From JAXGMV01 sp040772085 (GTDB lineage Bacteria; Chloroflexota; Anaerolineae; Anaerolineales; Anaerolineaceae): 64,000 nucleotides of DNA. The stretch spans positions 930,001 through 994,000 of the forward strand of contig JAXGYU010000001.1 of the NCBI GenBank assembly GCA_040772085.1, written 5' to 3'. The notes beneath the pieces are model-generated. The model did no database searches. It was not told where the DNA came from and saw only the letters and a program-made list of their open reading frames with translations. Of this stretch, positions 25,937 to 36,670 are shown in pieces. The stretch's first letter is position 1, and the number at the start of each line of letters is the position of its first letter. Position numbers and translations under genes: made by a program.

Positions 25937-27127
25937 ATGAAAATGACGGTTATGCTCGACCTTGATGACACCCTGCTCGGAGGTGTGGCGGAACATTTTA
26001 TGCCGGCTTACCTTGACGCGTTAGGTCAGTTTTTTTCTCCCGATGATCCCAATCGCAGTATACGCAAAGTGATCAATGCCATTATGGCAATGGTGGACAA
26101 TCAGGATCCAGCGAAATCCCTTGAGCAGGTTTTTGATGAGACCTTCTATCCCTCCATGGGGCTTGTGAAAAGCGAGATTATTGACAAGATCTACGAATTC
26201 TACGAAACGGTTCACGCGACGCTCCAGCCGACGACGCATGTCATACCTGGCGCGCATGAGTTCATCGCCGCCTTGCGTGAGCGCGGTCGTGACATTGTGA
26301 TCGCGACCAACCCGCTTTTTCCACGGATCGCTACCAGCCAAAGGCTGGCGTGGGCGGGCTTCCCGATTGACCGCAGCGGGTTCAAACTGGTTTCGACTTA
26401 TGAAGGATTTCATTTTGCCAAACCAAACCCGGCATATTACCAGGAGATCCTCGCCCAGACTGGCTGCGCCGAACAGCCGGTTGTGATGATGGGCGACAGC
26501 TTGTCCAACGATGGCGAACCCATGCTGCAACTCGACATTCCGTTTTTCCATTTCAATCCTGGCGCGGCCGGCACAAATCATACGGGGCAATTTCCAGCCG
26601 GCGGTTACGATGCGGCGCTGGCGTGGATTGATGAACAGGCTGAGCATGATATCCTGCCTGCCAGCATCAGGACTGCCAATATAGCGGCGTTATACGCGAC
26701 ACCCGCCGCGCTGGCAACAACTTTGAAACCGCTCACCCAGGCAGAATGCGACGCCCGACCAGAGCCTGAGGAGTGGTCGATCAGCGAAATCATCCACCAT
26801 CTCACCGAGGCTGACTCCGGGCTGAACATCCCGCGCATCCGGCAAATACTCGCCAACAAGAACCCGTTCATTACTGACTTGCATAATGGCTTGAACGGTC
26901 AGGAGCACAACCCCGGCATCCGCTATTCACTGGAAAAGTTCATCGCCGGACGCAAGCAGTTGCTGACGGTGTTATCTTCACTTCAGGATGATGATTGGTC
27001 CCGCCCGGCGAGACATTCCATCTTCGGACCGGTTGATATCGCGCAAATGGTCGATTTCATCGCCACACATGACCGCGTGCATATCCGACAAATCCATAAG
27101 ACGCTGGCGCTTATCATAAACTGCTAA
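25937..27127 (+). CDS. HAD hydrolase fused to a DinB-like domain
   Basis: About 396 aa. Residues 1-230 are a HAD phosphatase: motif I MLDLDDTLLGG, motif II VIATNP, motif IV VMMGDSLSNDG. Residues about 250-396 resemble a DinB/YfiT four-helix bundle (EEWSISEIIHHLTEAD; later VDFIATHDRVHIRQIHKTL) with conserved His that bind metal in that superfamily. Combining the two is unusual. The ATG at 25937 is chosen; a GTG five codons earlier is also in frame. The substrate is unknown. Confidence 0.8.
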   Translation: MKMTVMLDLDDTLLGGVAEHFMPAYLDALGQFFSPDDPNRSIRKVINAIMAMVDNQDPAKSLEQVFDETFYPSMGLVKSEIIDKIYEFYETVHATLQPTTHVIPGAHEFIAALRERGRDIVIATNPLFPRIATSQRLAWAGFPIDRSGFKLVSTYEGFHFAKPNPAYYQEILAQTGCAEQPVVMMGDSLSNDGEPMLQLDIPFFHFNPGAAGTNHTGQFPAGGYDAALAWIDEQAEHDILPASIRTANIAALYATPAALATTLKPLTQAECDARPEPEEWSISEIIHHLTEADSGLNIPRIRQILANKNPFITDLHNGLNGQEHNPGIRYSLEKFIAGRKQLLTVLSSLQDDDWSRPARHSIFGPVDIAQMVDFIATHDRVHIRQIHKTLALIINC

Positions 27128-27165
27128 TAAAACTCTAATGCTCGCATGCGATAATCTGCTTGAGT

Positions 27166-27174
27166 TGGTATAAT
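27166..27174 (+). promoter_or_regulatory. Extended -10 promoter element before ftsH
   Basis: TGGTATAAT, i.e. TGn plus consensus TATAAT; no good -35 is visible. It lies about 50 nt before the GTG start. Confidence 0.55.
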
Positions 27175-27225
27175 CTTTTAACTCAATTATCGGAATATTT
27201 CCTTGCCCGAAAGGCGGAGGTTTAA

Positions 27226-29094
<1,869 letters not shown>

Positions 29095-29108
29095 CTTCCT
29101 CGTATCAT

Positions 29109-29137
29109 AAAAGAGTCCGGAGTTCCGGACTCTTTTT
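29109..29137. terminator. Bidirectional terminator between ftsH and miaA
   Basis: AAAAGAGTCCGGA / TCCGGACTCTTTTT hairpin between convergent genes. Confidence 0.92.
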
Positions 29138-29146
29138 CTTTACCTA

Positions 29147-30100
29147 TTATGCGTGCCTCTGCTGCTCAAGCATTCGTTTCACCCGCTGGTCTTGCCTGAG
29201 CCACGATATCACTTGCTCAGAGACTTCGTCAGAATAATCAAACCATTTGATTGCCGGGTCATTCTCTTTGAACCAGTTTGCCTGCCGCCGGACATATGTG
29301 CGCGTATTGCGCTTCATCAGGACAATCGCCTCATCGAGGGAGATCTGCTCTGAGAGAAAGGCTGCAATCTCACGATAGCCGATCGCTGACATGGAGGGCA
29401 AATCGAGTGAATACTCCTTCGCTATCAAGCCGGCGACCTCGGCGATCAAGCCGGCATCCAGCATCGCCTGAATCCGGTCGTCGATGCGCGCGTATAACGC
29501 TTCTCGCGGCCGTCTGATGCCGATCTGCAACGCGTCGAAATCGCTGTCCTTTCTGACCCGCAGGTCAGAAAAGCGCTGACCCGTGGTCAGGATCACTTCC
29601 CAGGCACGGATGGTCCGCCGGACATTTTGGTATTCAATCACCTCAGCCGCTTGCGGATCGATCTTCGCCAAATGCTGATGCAGCTGCAACGCGCCAATCT
29701 GGTCAGCCCACTCGCCCAACGCCGTACGCATGGCTTCATTCGGCGGGGTCGCGGGGATTTCCCAGCCTGAAAGAAGTGCCCTTATATATTGACCAGTCCC
29801 GCCGACAATCAAGGGCAGCCGCCCGCGAGCCGTGATGTCACCGACCAGCGCCTTCACGGCTGATTTGAAATCTGAGAGGTTGAACTCGCCGTCAGGCGGC
29901 ACGATATCGAGCAGATGATGCGGAATGCCCTGCCTTTCAGACAGGGTTGGTTTTGCGGTTCCGATATCCATACCTTGATAAAACTGACGCGAATCGGCAG
30001 AGATTATTTCACCGTGCAGCGCTTTCGCGACGTTGATCGCCACTTCCGTCTTGCCGGCAGCCGTCGGACCAAGGATCACCACAGCAAATGGCTTAGTCAT
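29147..30100 (-). CDS. miaA: tRNA dimethylallyltransferase
   Basis: 317 aa. P-loop GPTAAGKTE, substrate block ISADSRQFYQGMDIGTAKPT and LIVGGTGQYIRAL. It adds a dimethylallyl group to A37 of tRNAs reading UNN codons, using DMAPP. It overlaps the yraN gene by 8 nt in a three-gene minus-strand operon. Confidence 0.95.
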   Translation of the reverse strand: MTKPFAVVILGPTAAGKTEVAINVAKALHGEIISADSRQFYQGMDIGTAKPTLSERQGIPHHLLDIVPPDGEFNLSDFKSAVKALVGDITARGRLPLIVGGTGQYIRALLSGWEIPATPPNEAMRTALGEWADQIGALQLHQHLAKIDPQAAEVIEYQNVRRTIRAWEVILTTGQRFSDLRVRKDSDFDALQIGIRRPREALYARIDDRIQAMLDAGLIAEVAGLIAKEYSLDLPSMSAIGYREIAAFLSEQISLDEAIVLMKRNTRTYVRRQANWFKENDPAIKWFDYSDEVSEQVISWLRQDQRVKRMLEQQRHA

Positions 30101-30464
30101 CGCCTAATGCGTCCTGAATCCACTCCAGTTCCATGGTTCCATCTTTCATCCGGACAGCAACCACATCAATTTGCCAGGCAATGTCGGCGTCAGCGAAGTG
30201 TTCCTGCAGATAGGTTTCAGCCACCGCAAGCATACGTTCCGCTTTGGTTCCAGTCACGGCTTCTTCCGGGTAACCCTGACTGAAGCCTGAGCGGGTTTTG
30301 ACCTCAACAAAATGTATGATCGCTCCATCGCGGAAAATCAGATCAATCTCACCCTCCGGCGTGCGGAAGTTTTCAGCGATGAATTCCAACCCCTGCTTCT
30401 CAAGGTAGGTTTTCGCGGCATCTTCGCCGGCAGCCCCCAAGATGCGATTATGCTGGGACATCAT
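30093..30464 (-). CDS. UPF0102 / YraN-like endonuclease-fold protein
   Basis: 123 aa, full length for the family: GEDAAKTYLEKQGLEF, EGEIDLIF, HFVEVKTRSG (the PD-(D/E)xK core with E, D and ExK). Probably DNA-related; function not established. Start is one of two adjacent ATGs (30464 or 30461), both overlapping the glycosyltransferase stop. Confidence 0.9.
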   Translation of the reverse strand: MMSQHNRILGAAGEDAAKTYLEKQGLEFIAENFRTPEGEIDLIFRDGAIIHFVEVKTRSGFSQGYPEEAVTGTKAERMLAVAETYLQEHFADADIAWQIDVVAVRMKDGTMELEWIQDALGDD

Positions 30465-31549
30465 TCCCCGACCTTCACCCGCAGGAAGTTCGCGACGACA
30501 GCGGCGCCATCTCCACCGGCAGGCTTTCTGATTGGCATCTCTCTCAACTCGTCAATCACATCAATCCAGGCGCCAGAGTCAAAATCCGCCTGACGGATTT
30601 CACGCGAGGGCAGATTTTCTTTCAGGTAGGCGCCGAATGGAACCGATTCTCTGAAGTCCGGGCGCAGCAGGTATCCGAACGGTTTACCCGATTGATAGAC
30701 CTCAGCAATGGTGCTGTAACCGGCTTTGCCGATGACGACATCGCTCGCGGCAATCAGATCCGGATGATAGAAGTTCGAGTGATGCGGCAGCAGGATCAGG
30801 TTACCCTCCTGCCGGACTTCATCGGACGATCCAGGCAGGATGAAAACACAGTCCGTTTTCCGCTTCAGGGTCTCCATATGATTGTATTTATCCGGGATGC
30901 CGCCCATCGTGATCAGGACAGCAATCTGCCCGTCTGCTATCCCCAACGTCTGCCGGGTTAAGTCGCGTCCATCCCGTTCCCCGCGCGCGACAGGCGGGCT
31001 AGTCAGATCGACGCTTAAGTCAGGCTCGCAGACAGGGATGGTTTGGATGTGCCAGTCAGCCAGGGCATTTCGCGATCGATTGAGTTCAACAAAATGGTTG
31101 AAACCGGGATTGTCTGCCTTGTAAGCTTCATAAATCCAGTCCCAGGTGAAATTTTCGATCAGCACTGAGTTGATGGCTGCTTCATGCGCTGCGAGAAGAC
31201 CAAGCGGCGCGATATCGCAGACAACCAGGGTGGTTTCACGTTCTAGTAACTGGTCTCGTAAGCGTGATAAGTTCTCACCTTGCCAATGTTGAGTGAAGCG
31301 CTCCAGCTTCTGCAGGGTTGCCGGCAGGTCGATCTCCATTGGCGTACGCTGAACGAGCCCGACATCGGACTCGATATCCGCAAAATGAAAGTCGCTGATA
31401 CCCGAATCCAGGAAGAACCACTCCGGGACTCTGGTATAGATATCGAAGCGGATTTCCGGCGCCAAATCCTGAAGCGCCGCCATAATCGCGGCTGAACGTG
31501 CCGCGTGACCAAATCCGTGCGGTGTCACAAAATAAGCAATTGTTTTCAT
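30461..31549 (-). CDS. GT-B fold glycosyltransferase-like protein (MurG/GT28-like)
   Basis: About 362 aa. The N-terminal domain opens with YFVTPHGFGHAARS, as in processive GT28 enzymes; the C-terminal half has ITMGGIPDK, LPHHSNFYHPDLIAASDVVIGKAGYSTIAEV, which is the sugar-nucleotide-binding pattern. The donor and acceptor are unknown. The ATG at 31549 has GGTGAT upstream; the 12-codon longer reading is less likely. It begins the yraN-miaA operon and diverges from murJ. Confidence 0.8.
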   Translation of the reverse strand: MKTIAYFVTPHGFGHAARSAAIMAALQDLAPEIRFDIYTRVPEWFFLDSGISDFHFADIESDVGLVQRTPMEIDLPATLQKLERFTQHWQGENLSRLRDQLLERETTLVVCDIAPLGLLAAHEAAINSVLIENFTWDWIYEAYKADNPGFNHFVELNRSRNALADWHIQTIPVCEPDLSVDLTSPPVARGERDGRDLTRQTLGIADGQIAVLITMGGIPDKYNHMETLKRKTDCVFILPGSSDEVRQEGNLILLPHHSNFYHPDLIAASDVVIGKAGYSTIAEVYQSGKPFGYLLRPDFRESVPFGAYLKENLPSREIRQADFDSGAWIDVIDELREMPIRKPAGGDGAAVVANFLRVKVGE

Positions 31550-31619
31550 ACTGATCACCTTGTATTCTAAACGATTTGCGCTCATCTCCCGCTCAAATGC
31601 CTATGTTAGAATGTGAAAG

Positions 31620-33167
31620 ATGAAGCATCTGGCACGCTCCACCCTCATCGTTTCCGCCTTCTTCGCCTTCGACAAAGTGATCGGTTTTGTCCGCCAATTA
31701 TTGGTGACAAGGCAGTTTTCACTCTCTTATGAACTGGATGCCTTCAACGCTGCCAACAATATTCCGGACCTGCTTTCTTCGTTGATTTCAGGAGGCGCGT
31801 TGGGCGTCGCGCTCATCCCGGTGCTTTCGGAGTACCTCGACAAACGCGGCAAGACTGAAGCCTGGCACCTGTTTTCCCGTATCCTCAACCTGGCTTTCAT
31901 TGCGACCGCTGCTCTGGCGGCAGTGCTGGCATTGCTCGCGCCTGTGCTGGTTGACAAAGTGATTGCCCCCGGGTTCCCGCTTGATAAAAAGGAGTTGACC
32001 ATCAGCCTGATGCAGCTCGACCTGATTGCCATCACCATCTTCTCGATCAGCGGGTTGTGCATGGCCGGGCTGCAGGCAAATCAACATTTTTTGCTGCCGG
32101 CATTGGCGCCAGGTCTTTACAACCTGGGGCAGATCTTCGGCGCTCTCGTGCTTAGCCCCAGCGAGCCTTATCGCCTGGGTCCGGTATCGCTGCCTGCCTA
32201 TGGCATTGGCATACACGGCATCGTGTATGGTGTCATCATCGGCGCGATGCTGCATTTGTTGATCCAGGTGCCTGGTCTGATCATTCATAAATTCGAATGG
32301 ATTCCATCGCTTGGATTGCAGGATTCCGGCGTGAAACGCGTTCTGCGCCTGATGGGACCGCGCGTTCTGACCATGTTTTTCATTCAGCTTTTCTTTATCG
32401 TGCGTGATAATCTGGCTTCCGGTCTGGGTGAAGGCGCGATTACCGCGTTGAATCTGGGTTGGTTCATCATGCAGGTGCCTGAGACACTGGTCGGTACGGC
32501 GATCGCGATCGCGCTGCTCCCAACGATATCCGAGATTTTCGCCCGGCGCGAACTTGACGTTTTCAAGAACACCATCAATCTGACCATCCGGGTCATTCTT
32601 TCTCTGACCCTCCCGATGGCGGTGCTGATAAGCATCGGCATCCGGCCGCTGGTGGAGGTGGCATTCTCGACGGACGCTGCCGGCACCGAAATGGTCGTGA
32701 CAGCCACGCGGCTCTACCTGATGGGGCTGGTTGGTCACGCGCTGCTTGAAATCGGCTCGCGTTCTTTTTATGCGCAGCAGAACGCGGTCATTCCGCTCAT
32801 CGCCGCGGCAGCCAATTCGATTGTCTACATCATCGGCGCCAATGTCTTTTCGCGACTGTATGGCTTTGCCGGAATCGCGGCAACGAATTCAGTCGTCTTC
32901 ACAATTGAGGCGATCGTGCTGCTGGTATTGTTGGCGAGGCAATTCCCCGGTTTGCTGGAAGCGCGCAAGACGCTTGCCAGGGTTTTGCTTGGCACACTGC
33001 TTGGGACTGCGATACTAATCGGCATCATCCGCCTGCCACTGCCGGCACCCGAATGGCTCATTTACGCGCTTGGAATGGGCGTCGGCCTCTCGGTCGCGCT
33101 GGCGTTTGCATGGCCTGAGCTAGCGACGCTGCTCAAACTCGAGACAAGAAAACAATCTCTACAATAA
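31620..33167 (+). CDS. murJ: Lipid II flippase MurJ / MviN family
   Basis: 515 aa, about 14 hydrophobic segments, with the MviN opening (STLIVSAFFAFDKVIGFVRQ) and Arg/Asp-containing loops (SYELDAFNAANNIPDLL). It flips the peptidoglycan precursor lipid II across the membrane. It is single, divergent from the glycosyltransferase operon; its end faces the tRNA-His repeat array. In this lineage a related O-antigen or glycolipid flippase role cannot be excluded. Confidence 0.85.
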   Translation: MKHLARSTLIVSAFFAFDKVIGFVRQLLVTRQFSLSYELDAFNAANNIPDLLSSLISGGALGVALIPVLSEYLDKRGKTEAWHLFSRILNLAFIATAALAAVLALLAPVLVDKVIAPGFPLDKKELTISLMQLDLIAITIFSISGLCMAGLQANQHFLLPALAPGLYNLGQIFGALVLSPSEPYRLGPVSLPAYGIGIHGIVYGVIIGAMLHLLIQVPGLIIHKFEWIPSLGLQDSGVKRVLRLMGPRVLTMFFIQLFFIVRDNLASGLGEGAITALNLGWFIMQVPETLVGTAIAIALLPTISEIFARRELDVFKNTINLTIRVILSLTLPMAVLISIGIRPLVEVAFSTDAAGTEMVVTATRLYLMGLVGHALLEIGSRSFYAQQNAVIPLIAAAANSIVYIIGANVFSRLYGFAGIAATNSVVFTIEAIVLLVLLARQFPGLLEARKTLARVLLGTLLGTAILIGIIRLPLPAPEWLIYALGMGVGLSVALAFAWPELATLLKLETRKQSLQ

Positions 33168-33252
33168 CATCTGTTGTCTGAATTCCAAATTACGAGCGAT
33201 CGCCGATCGCCCCTGCTTGAGGTTAGATGTGTTGCTGATGGGGGGCCAAGCC

Positions 33253-33761
33253 AGAGTGGGGGCAAAGCTTGATAAAAAAAGCCCTCAATGGGGGCTGAAA
33301 GCCCAGAGTCTCCCCTCAATGGGGGCAAAAGTTGATAAATAAGAAGCCCCTTCGTGTGAAGGAGCCTTGGGTGGCTGATGGGGGTCGAACAGAGTCTCCC
33401 CTCAATGGGGGCAAAACTTGATAAATAAAAAGCCCCTTCGTGTGAAGGAGCCTTGGGTGGCTGATGGGGGTCGAACCCAGAGTCTCCCCTCAATGGGGGC
33501 AAAAGTTGATAAAAAAAAGCCCCTTCGTGTGAAGGAGCCTTGGGTGGCTGATGGGGTCAACCCAGAGTCTCCCCTCAATGGGGGCAAAAGTTGATAAAAA
33601 AGACCAGGGTCTCCCAGAGTCTCAATGGGGGCAAAAGTTGATAAAAAAAGACCCTGAGTTTATCAGGGTCCTGGGTGGCTGATGGGGGTCGAACCCAGAG
33701 TCTCCCCTCAATGGGGGCAAAAGTTGATAAATAAAAAGCCCCTTCGTGTGAAGGAGCCTTG
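33253..33761 (-). repeat. Tandem array of tRNA-His 3'-end plus terminator units
   Basis: Read on the minus (tRNA) strand, each unit holds the last 23 nt of tRNA-His (GGGTTCGACCCCC... to the acceptor end), a hairpin terminator (GCTCCTTC ACAC GAAGGGGC with a T run), ATCAACTTTT and a core GCCCCCATTGAGGGGA plus GACTCT. Unit boundaries (plus-strand AGAGTCTCCC) fall at 33305, 33391, 33479, 33564 and 33697, spacing 85-88 bp for intact ones; partial units are at 33253 and 33616. The unit between 33616 and 33697 carries a different hairpin (GACCCTG / CAGGGTC). One T-arm copy has lost 2 nt. Open readings across the array are repeats of this pattern and not genes. Confidence 0.92.
33731..33757 (-). terminator. 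Terminator of tRNA-His, copy nearest the tRNA
   Basis: Minus-strand hairpin GCTCCTTC / GAAGGGGC with loop ACAC and T5 following, starting 4 nt after the tRNA 3' end. Confidence 0.88.
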
Positions 33762-33834
33762 GGTGGCTGATGGGGGTCGAACCCACAACAACTTGATCCA
33801 CAGTCAAGCACTCTGCCATTGAGTTACAGCCACC
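33762..33834 (-). tRNA. tRNA-His (GTG)
   Basis: Minus strand: acceptor GTGGCTG with CAGCCAC, an encoded extra G at -1 opposite C73 (the tRNA-His identity pair), D arm ACTC/GAGT, anticodon arm CTTGA-CTGTGGA-TCAAG with GTG, T arm GTGGG-TTCGACC-CCCAT. CCA is not encoded. It lies 23 nt downstream of hisS on the same strand. Confidence 0.96.
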
Positions 33835-33857
33835 ATGGAATGCAAAATTCTATCACA

Positions 33858-35132
33858 TTATGGCGCTGCTATCAATCGCTTGACTGCCTCGACCAGCAAT
33901 TCTCGTTTGACAATTTCCTGCGCGCCGGTGGCAAGATCTTTCAGCGTTACGAGACCCTGACTGGCCTCATCGGGCCCGGCGACGATCACCACTTTCATCC
34001 CCATCCGGTCAGCATATTTGAACTGCTTCTGAAGCTTGGTAGCCTCAGGATAGCTGATGGTGTTGATGCCGGCTGCGCGCAGTTGTTCGGCGACCTGATA
34101 GGAATAGACCAGTCGATCCTCGTCAAAAACCGTCACGAGAACGCTCGCGGGAGTCTTTGGCAGCGCCGGGATCAGACCATGCTTTTCCAGCAGCAGTCCG
34201 ACCATGACATCACCCATGGCGAAACCCGTCCCGGTGATTTTGTCACCTCCGACGTCCGCGACAAGGTTGTCATACCGGCCGCCGCCGCAGATCGACCTGC
34301 CAGCTTCTGGCAGATAGAGCCCCTCAAACACGGTGCCCGTGTAATAGTCCAGCCCGCGGACGATTCGCGGTACAAAGCGGACGTAGTCACCAACGCCCAG
34401 CGCCGTCGTGATTTCAAACAGACGCCGCAGCTCCGCGTCGGATTGCCAGCGCGTGTCGTCATTCATCAGAGCCTGGATCCCCTCGACCTGTTTCTGGCTC
34501 AGTCCGTTGTCAAGTCCATAGGCAAGCCAGTTCTCATCATCGAGCTTGTCGCGGCGGTCAATCAGTTTGAGCGCGCCAGGCCGCAATTCAGGCGTGATGT
34601 CCAGCAGTCCGAGTTGTTCGTCCATGAATCGGCGGTTGTTTACTGCAACCGTTACCTGGTCAGGCGTAAATCCAACATATTTGAAGAATTGCGCCAGAAT
34701 AGCAATCAGTTCCGCGTCCGCGTCAACCGTATCCGCGCCGAGCATATCAATATTCCACTGGAAGAATTCACGGGTGCGACCTTTCTGCGGACGTTCATAG
34801 CGCCAGAACGGACCGAATGACCACCAGCGCAAGGGCAGCGCGAGTGTGTTCTGCTGCTGGGCAACCATTCTGGCCAGAGTCGGAGTCAACTCGGGACGCA
34901 AGGTCAGCAAATCGCCTCCGCGGTCCGGGAAAACAAATGCCTGTTCCTTAACCAACTCCTCGCCAGATTTTGCCGCGTAAAGATCGATCTTCTCGAGGAT
35001 TGGACCTTCGTATTCCTGGTAGCCGTAACGCTCCGAGATTGTGCGGATGGTCTGGTAAAACCAGCTGCGAGTCCGCATTGCTTCGGGGTAAAAATCCCGC
35101 GTTCCTTTGACACTGCTGATGTTATTTTTCAT
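33858..35132 (-). CDS. hisS: Histidyl-tRNA synthetase
   Basis: About 424 aa, class II synthetase. Opening SSVKGTRDFYPE, motif 2 region TLRPELTPTLARMV with WSFGPFWRYERPQKGR, and the His-specific GLDYYTGTVFE; a C-terminal anticodon-binding domain follows. It charges tRNA-His, whose gene lies 23 nt downstream on the same strand. The ATG at 35132 is preferred over a reading 13 codons longer. Confidence 0.96.
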   Translation of the reverse strand: MKNNISSVKGTRDFYPEAMRTRSWFYQTIRTISERYGYQEYEGPILEKIDLYAAKSGEELVKEQAFVFPDRGGDLLTLRPELTPTLARMVAQQQNTLALPLRWWSFGPFWRYERPQKGRTREFFQWNIDMLGADTVDADAELIAILAQFFKYVGFTPDQVTVAVNNRRFMDEQLGLLDITPELRPGALKLIDRRDKLDDENWLAYGLDNGLSQKQVEGIQALMNDDTRWQSDAELRRLFEITTALGVGDYVRFVPRIVRGLDYYTGTVFEGLYLPEAGRSICGGGRYDNLVADVGGDKITGTGFAMGDVMVGLLLEKHGLIPALPKTPASVLVTVFDEDRLVYSYQVAEQLRAAGINTISYPEATKLQKQFKYADRMGMKVVIVAGPDEASQGLVTLKDLATGAQEIVKRELLVEAVKRLIAAP

Positions 35133-35272
35133 GTTTTTCACTCGTAAATCGTAATTCCGGTAGTATAGCATGTTCTTAAAAACATATGACGTTCAACACC
35201 TTGAAATAGAACGAATTACCGCAAGAAATCATCAATGCTATGAGATAATTAAAGAAAAATAGGGAACCCTCC

Positions 35273-35650
35273 ATGGATGTCAAAGAATTAATCAACCTGG
35301 TAGATGGGAAGCTTTTGAACCCCTCTGCTGACCTTCACCGAACGATCAGCGGTGCCGGCGGCGCGGACCTGATGAGCGATGTGCTCGCCAGCATCCAGCC
35401 TGAAGCCGTGCTGCTGACAGGTCTTTGCAATCCCCAAATCGTCCGCACGGCGGTCATGGCAGATGTCTCGGCAATCGTCCTGGTCCGAGGGAAGATCCCG
35501 CCTGATGAAACCATCGCCCTGGCTGAGCAGGAGCAAATCCCGCTTATTACGTCCAAGTATGGCATGTTTGAACTTTGCGGCCGCCTCTACTCGGCAGGCC
35601 TGAATAGCCTGGAAACCGACATGGGTGGTTGCGACTGCGCTGAAATCTAA
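35273..35650 (+). CDS. DRTGG-domain protein (first copy)
   Basis: 125 aa. The DRTGG fold pattern is present: LVDGKLLN...GAGGADLMSDVLAS, AVLLTGLCNPQIVRTAVMADVSAIVLVRGKIP, then IPLITSKYGMFELCGRLYSAG. A C-terminal CDC pair (GGCDCAEI) might bind metal. Stand-alone DRTGG proteins accompany multi-subunit hydrogenase operons in Firmicutes and Thermotogae; their role is thought to be regulatory. It opens the locus, 12 nt before the CBS-ATPase gene. Confidence 0.85.
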   Translation: MDVKELINLVDGKLLNPSADLHRTISGAGGADLMSDVLASIQPEAVLLTGLCNPQIVRTAVMADVSAIVLVRGKIPPDETIALAEQEQIPLITSKYGMFELCGRLYSAGLNSLETDMGGCDCAEI

Positions 35651-35662
35651 CCTCTGATCAAT

Positions 35663-36670
35663 ATGACTGAAGACATTGGTATCAAGTCCCAGCTGATCAA
35701 CGAACAATCTGCAGAAAACATTTCACGCGTCGAAGAGTTGGCTTATGAGTTAAAAGTCAACGAAGTCATGACGCGTGACATCAAGCTTCTGACGCTTGAA
35801 ATGTCGATGTCAGAAGTGATTGACCTGCTCAGGATTGAAAAGATTTCCGGCGCCCCGGTCATTTCCGCCAGCGGTAACCTGATCGGCATCATCAGCATGG
35901 AAGATATCATCCGCTGTCTGGTGCGCAATGATTTGGCCGCGCCTGTGACGCATTATATGTCGCCAAACCCGATCACGATCGGCGAGCTGGAGCCGGTTGT
36001 TGAAGCGTTGAAGAAGTTCGTCGCCACTGGCCTGGGGCGTCTGGTTGTCATCAACACGCAGGGCACCATCTGCGGCATCCTCACCAAGGGTGATGTCACC
36101 CGCGGTTTCCTCAAAGCGCTGCAGAAGGATTTCCAGTCTGAGGAGATCAAACGCTTCAGGGCGTCCCATCTCTTTGAGGATATCATCTCCGATCGCACCA
36201 GCCTGATTTTGCGCTACGACATCAAGCAAGGTGATTTCACGCACGGCGGCGCGGCTTCCAGCAACATCAAACGCGCGCTGGTGCGCCTGGGCGCCAATCC
36301 GCAGATCGCCCGTCGGGTCGGTATCGCAATCTATGAAGCTGAGATGAATATCATTATCCATACAACAGATGGCGGCACCATTCGGGTTGAGATCGAGCCG
36401 CATCAGATCACCATTGATGCCTATGACCACGGTCCAGGCATCAAGGATATTCAGCAGGCAATGCGTCCTGGCTATTCAACGGCCACTGAAACCGTCAGGG
36501 AGCTGGGATTCGGTGCCGGCATGGGACTGGTCAACATCTCACGCTGTATCGACAATATGAAACTTGAATCTGTCGTCGGCAAGGGCACTCGCCTCAAAAT
36601 GCGTATCTTCATGCCAAGTGAAGAAACCGTCGGCGAGCGCAGTTCACGGCTTCAGGGAGAAACAATATGA
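35663..36670 (+). CDS. CBS-pair protein with RsbW-like ATPase domain
   Basis: 335 aa. Two CBS motifs (about 28-150: VNEVMTRD..., VTHYMSPNP...) that may bind an adenine nucleotide, then an anti-sigma-type HATPase domain (about 205-325: EAEMNIIIHT as N box, YDHGPGI as G1, FGAGMGLVNIS as G2). Such proteins sit upstream of bifurcating hydrogenase genes and may sense energy state; no sigma-factor gene is adjacent. Its stop overlaps the next DRTGG gene (ATGA). Confidence 0.88.
   Translation: MTEDIGIKSQLINEQSAENISRVEELAYELKVNEVMTRDIKLLTLEMSMSEVIDLLRIEKISGAPVISASGNLIGIISMEDIIRCLVRNDLAAPVTHYMSPNPITIGELEPVVEALKKFVATGLGRLVVINTQGTICGILTKGDVTRGFLKALQKDFQSEEIKRFRASHLFEDIISDRTSLILRYDIKQGDFTHGGAASSNIKRALVRLGANPQIARRVGIAIYEAEMNIIIHTTDGGTIRVEIEPHQITIDAYDHGPGIKDIQQAMRPGYSTATETVRELGFGAGMGLVNISRCIDNMKLESVVGKGTRLKMRIFMPSEETVGERSSRLQGETI

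Noticed and set aside
31788..32738. 316-aa minus-strand reading opposite murJ
   Set aside because: Low-complexity Arg/Gln/Asp/His composition typical of antisense to a membrane protein gene.
33190..33230. HIP1-like or phage attachment site at the GCGATCGCCGATCGC string
   Set aside because: A single short palindromic string, with no integrase gene and no second copy seen.
33253..33761. CRISPR array
   Set aside because: Units are 81-88 bp with no unique spacers; the repeated content is a tRNA 3' end, a terminator and a fixed core.
33062..33819. Several minus-strand open readings with repeated PPLRGDSG / HPRLLHTKG patterns
   Set aside because: They are translations of the tRNA-His repeat array and terminators; frames shift between units and there is no ribosome binding site.
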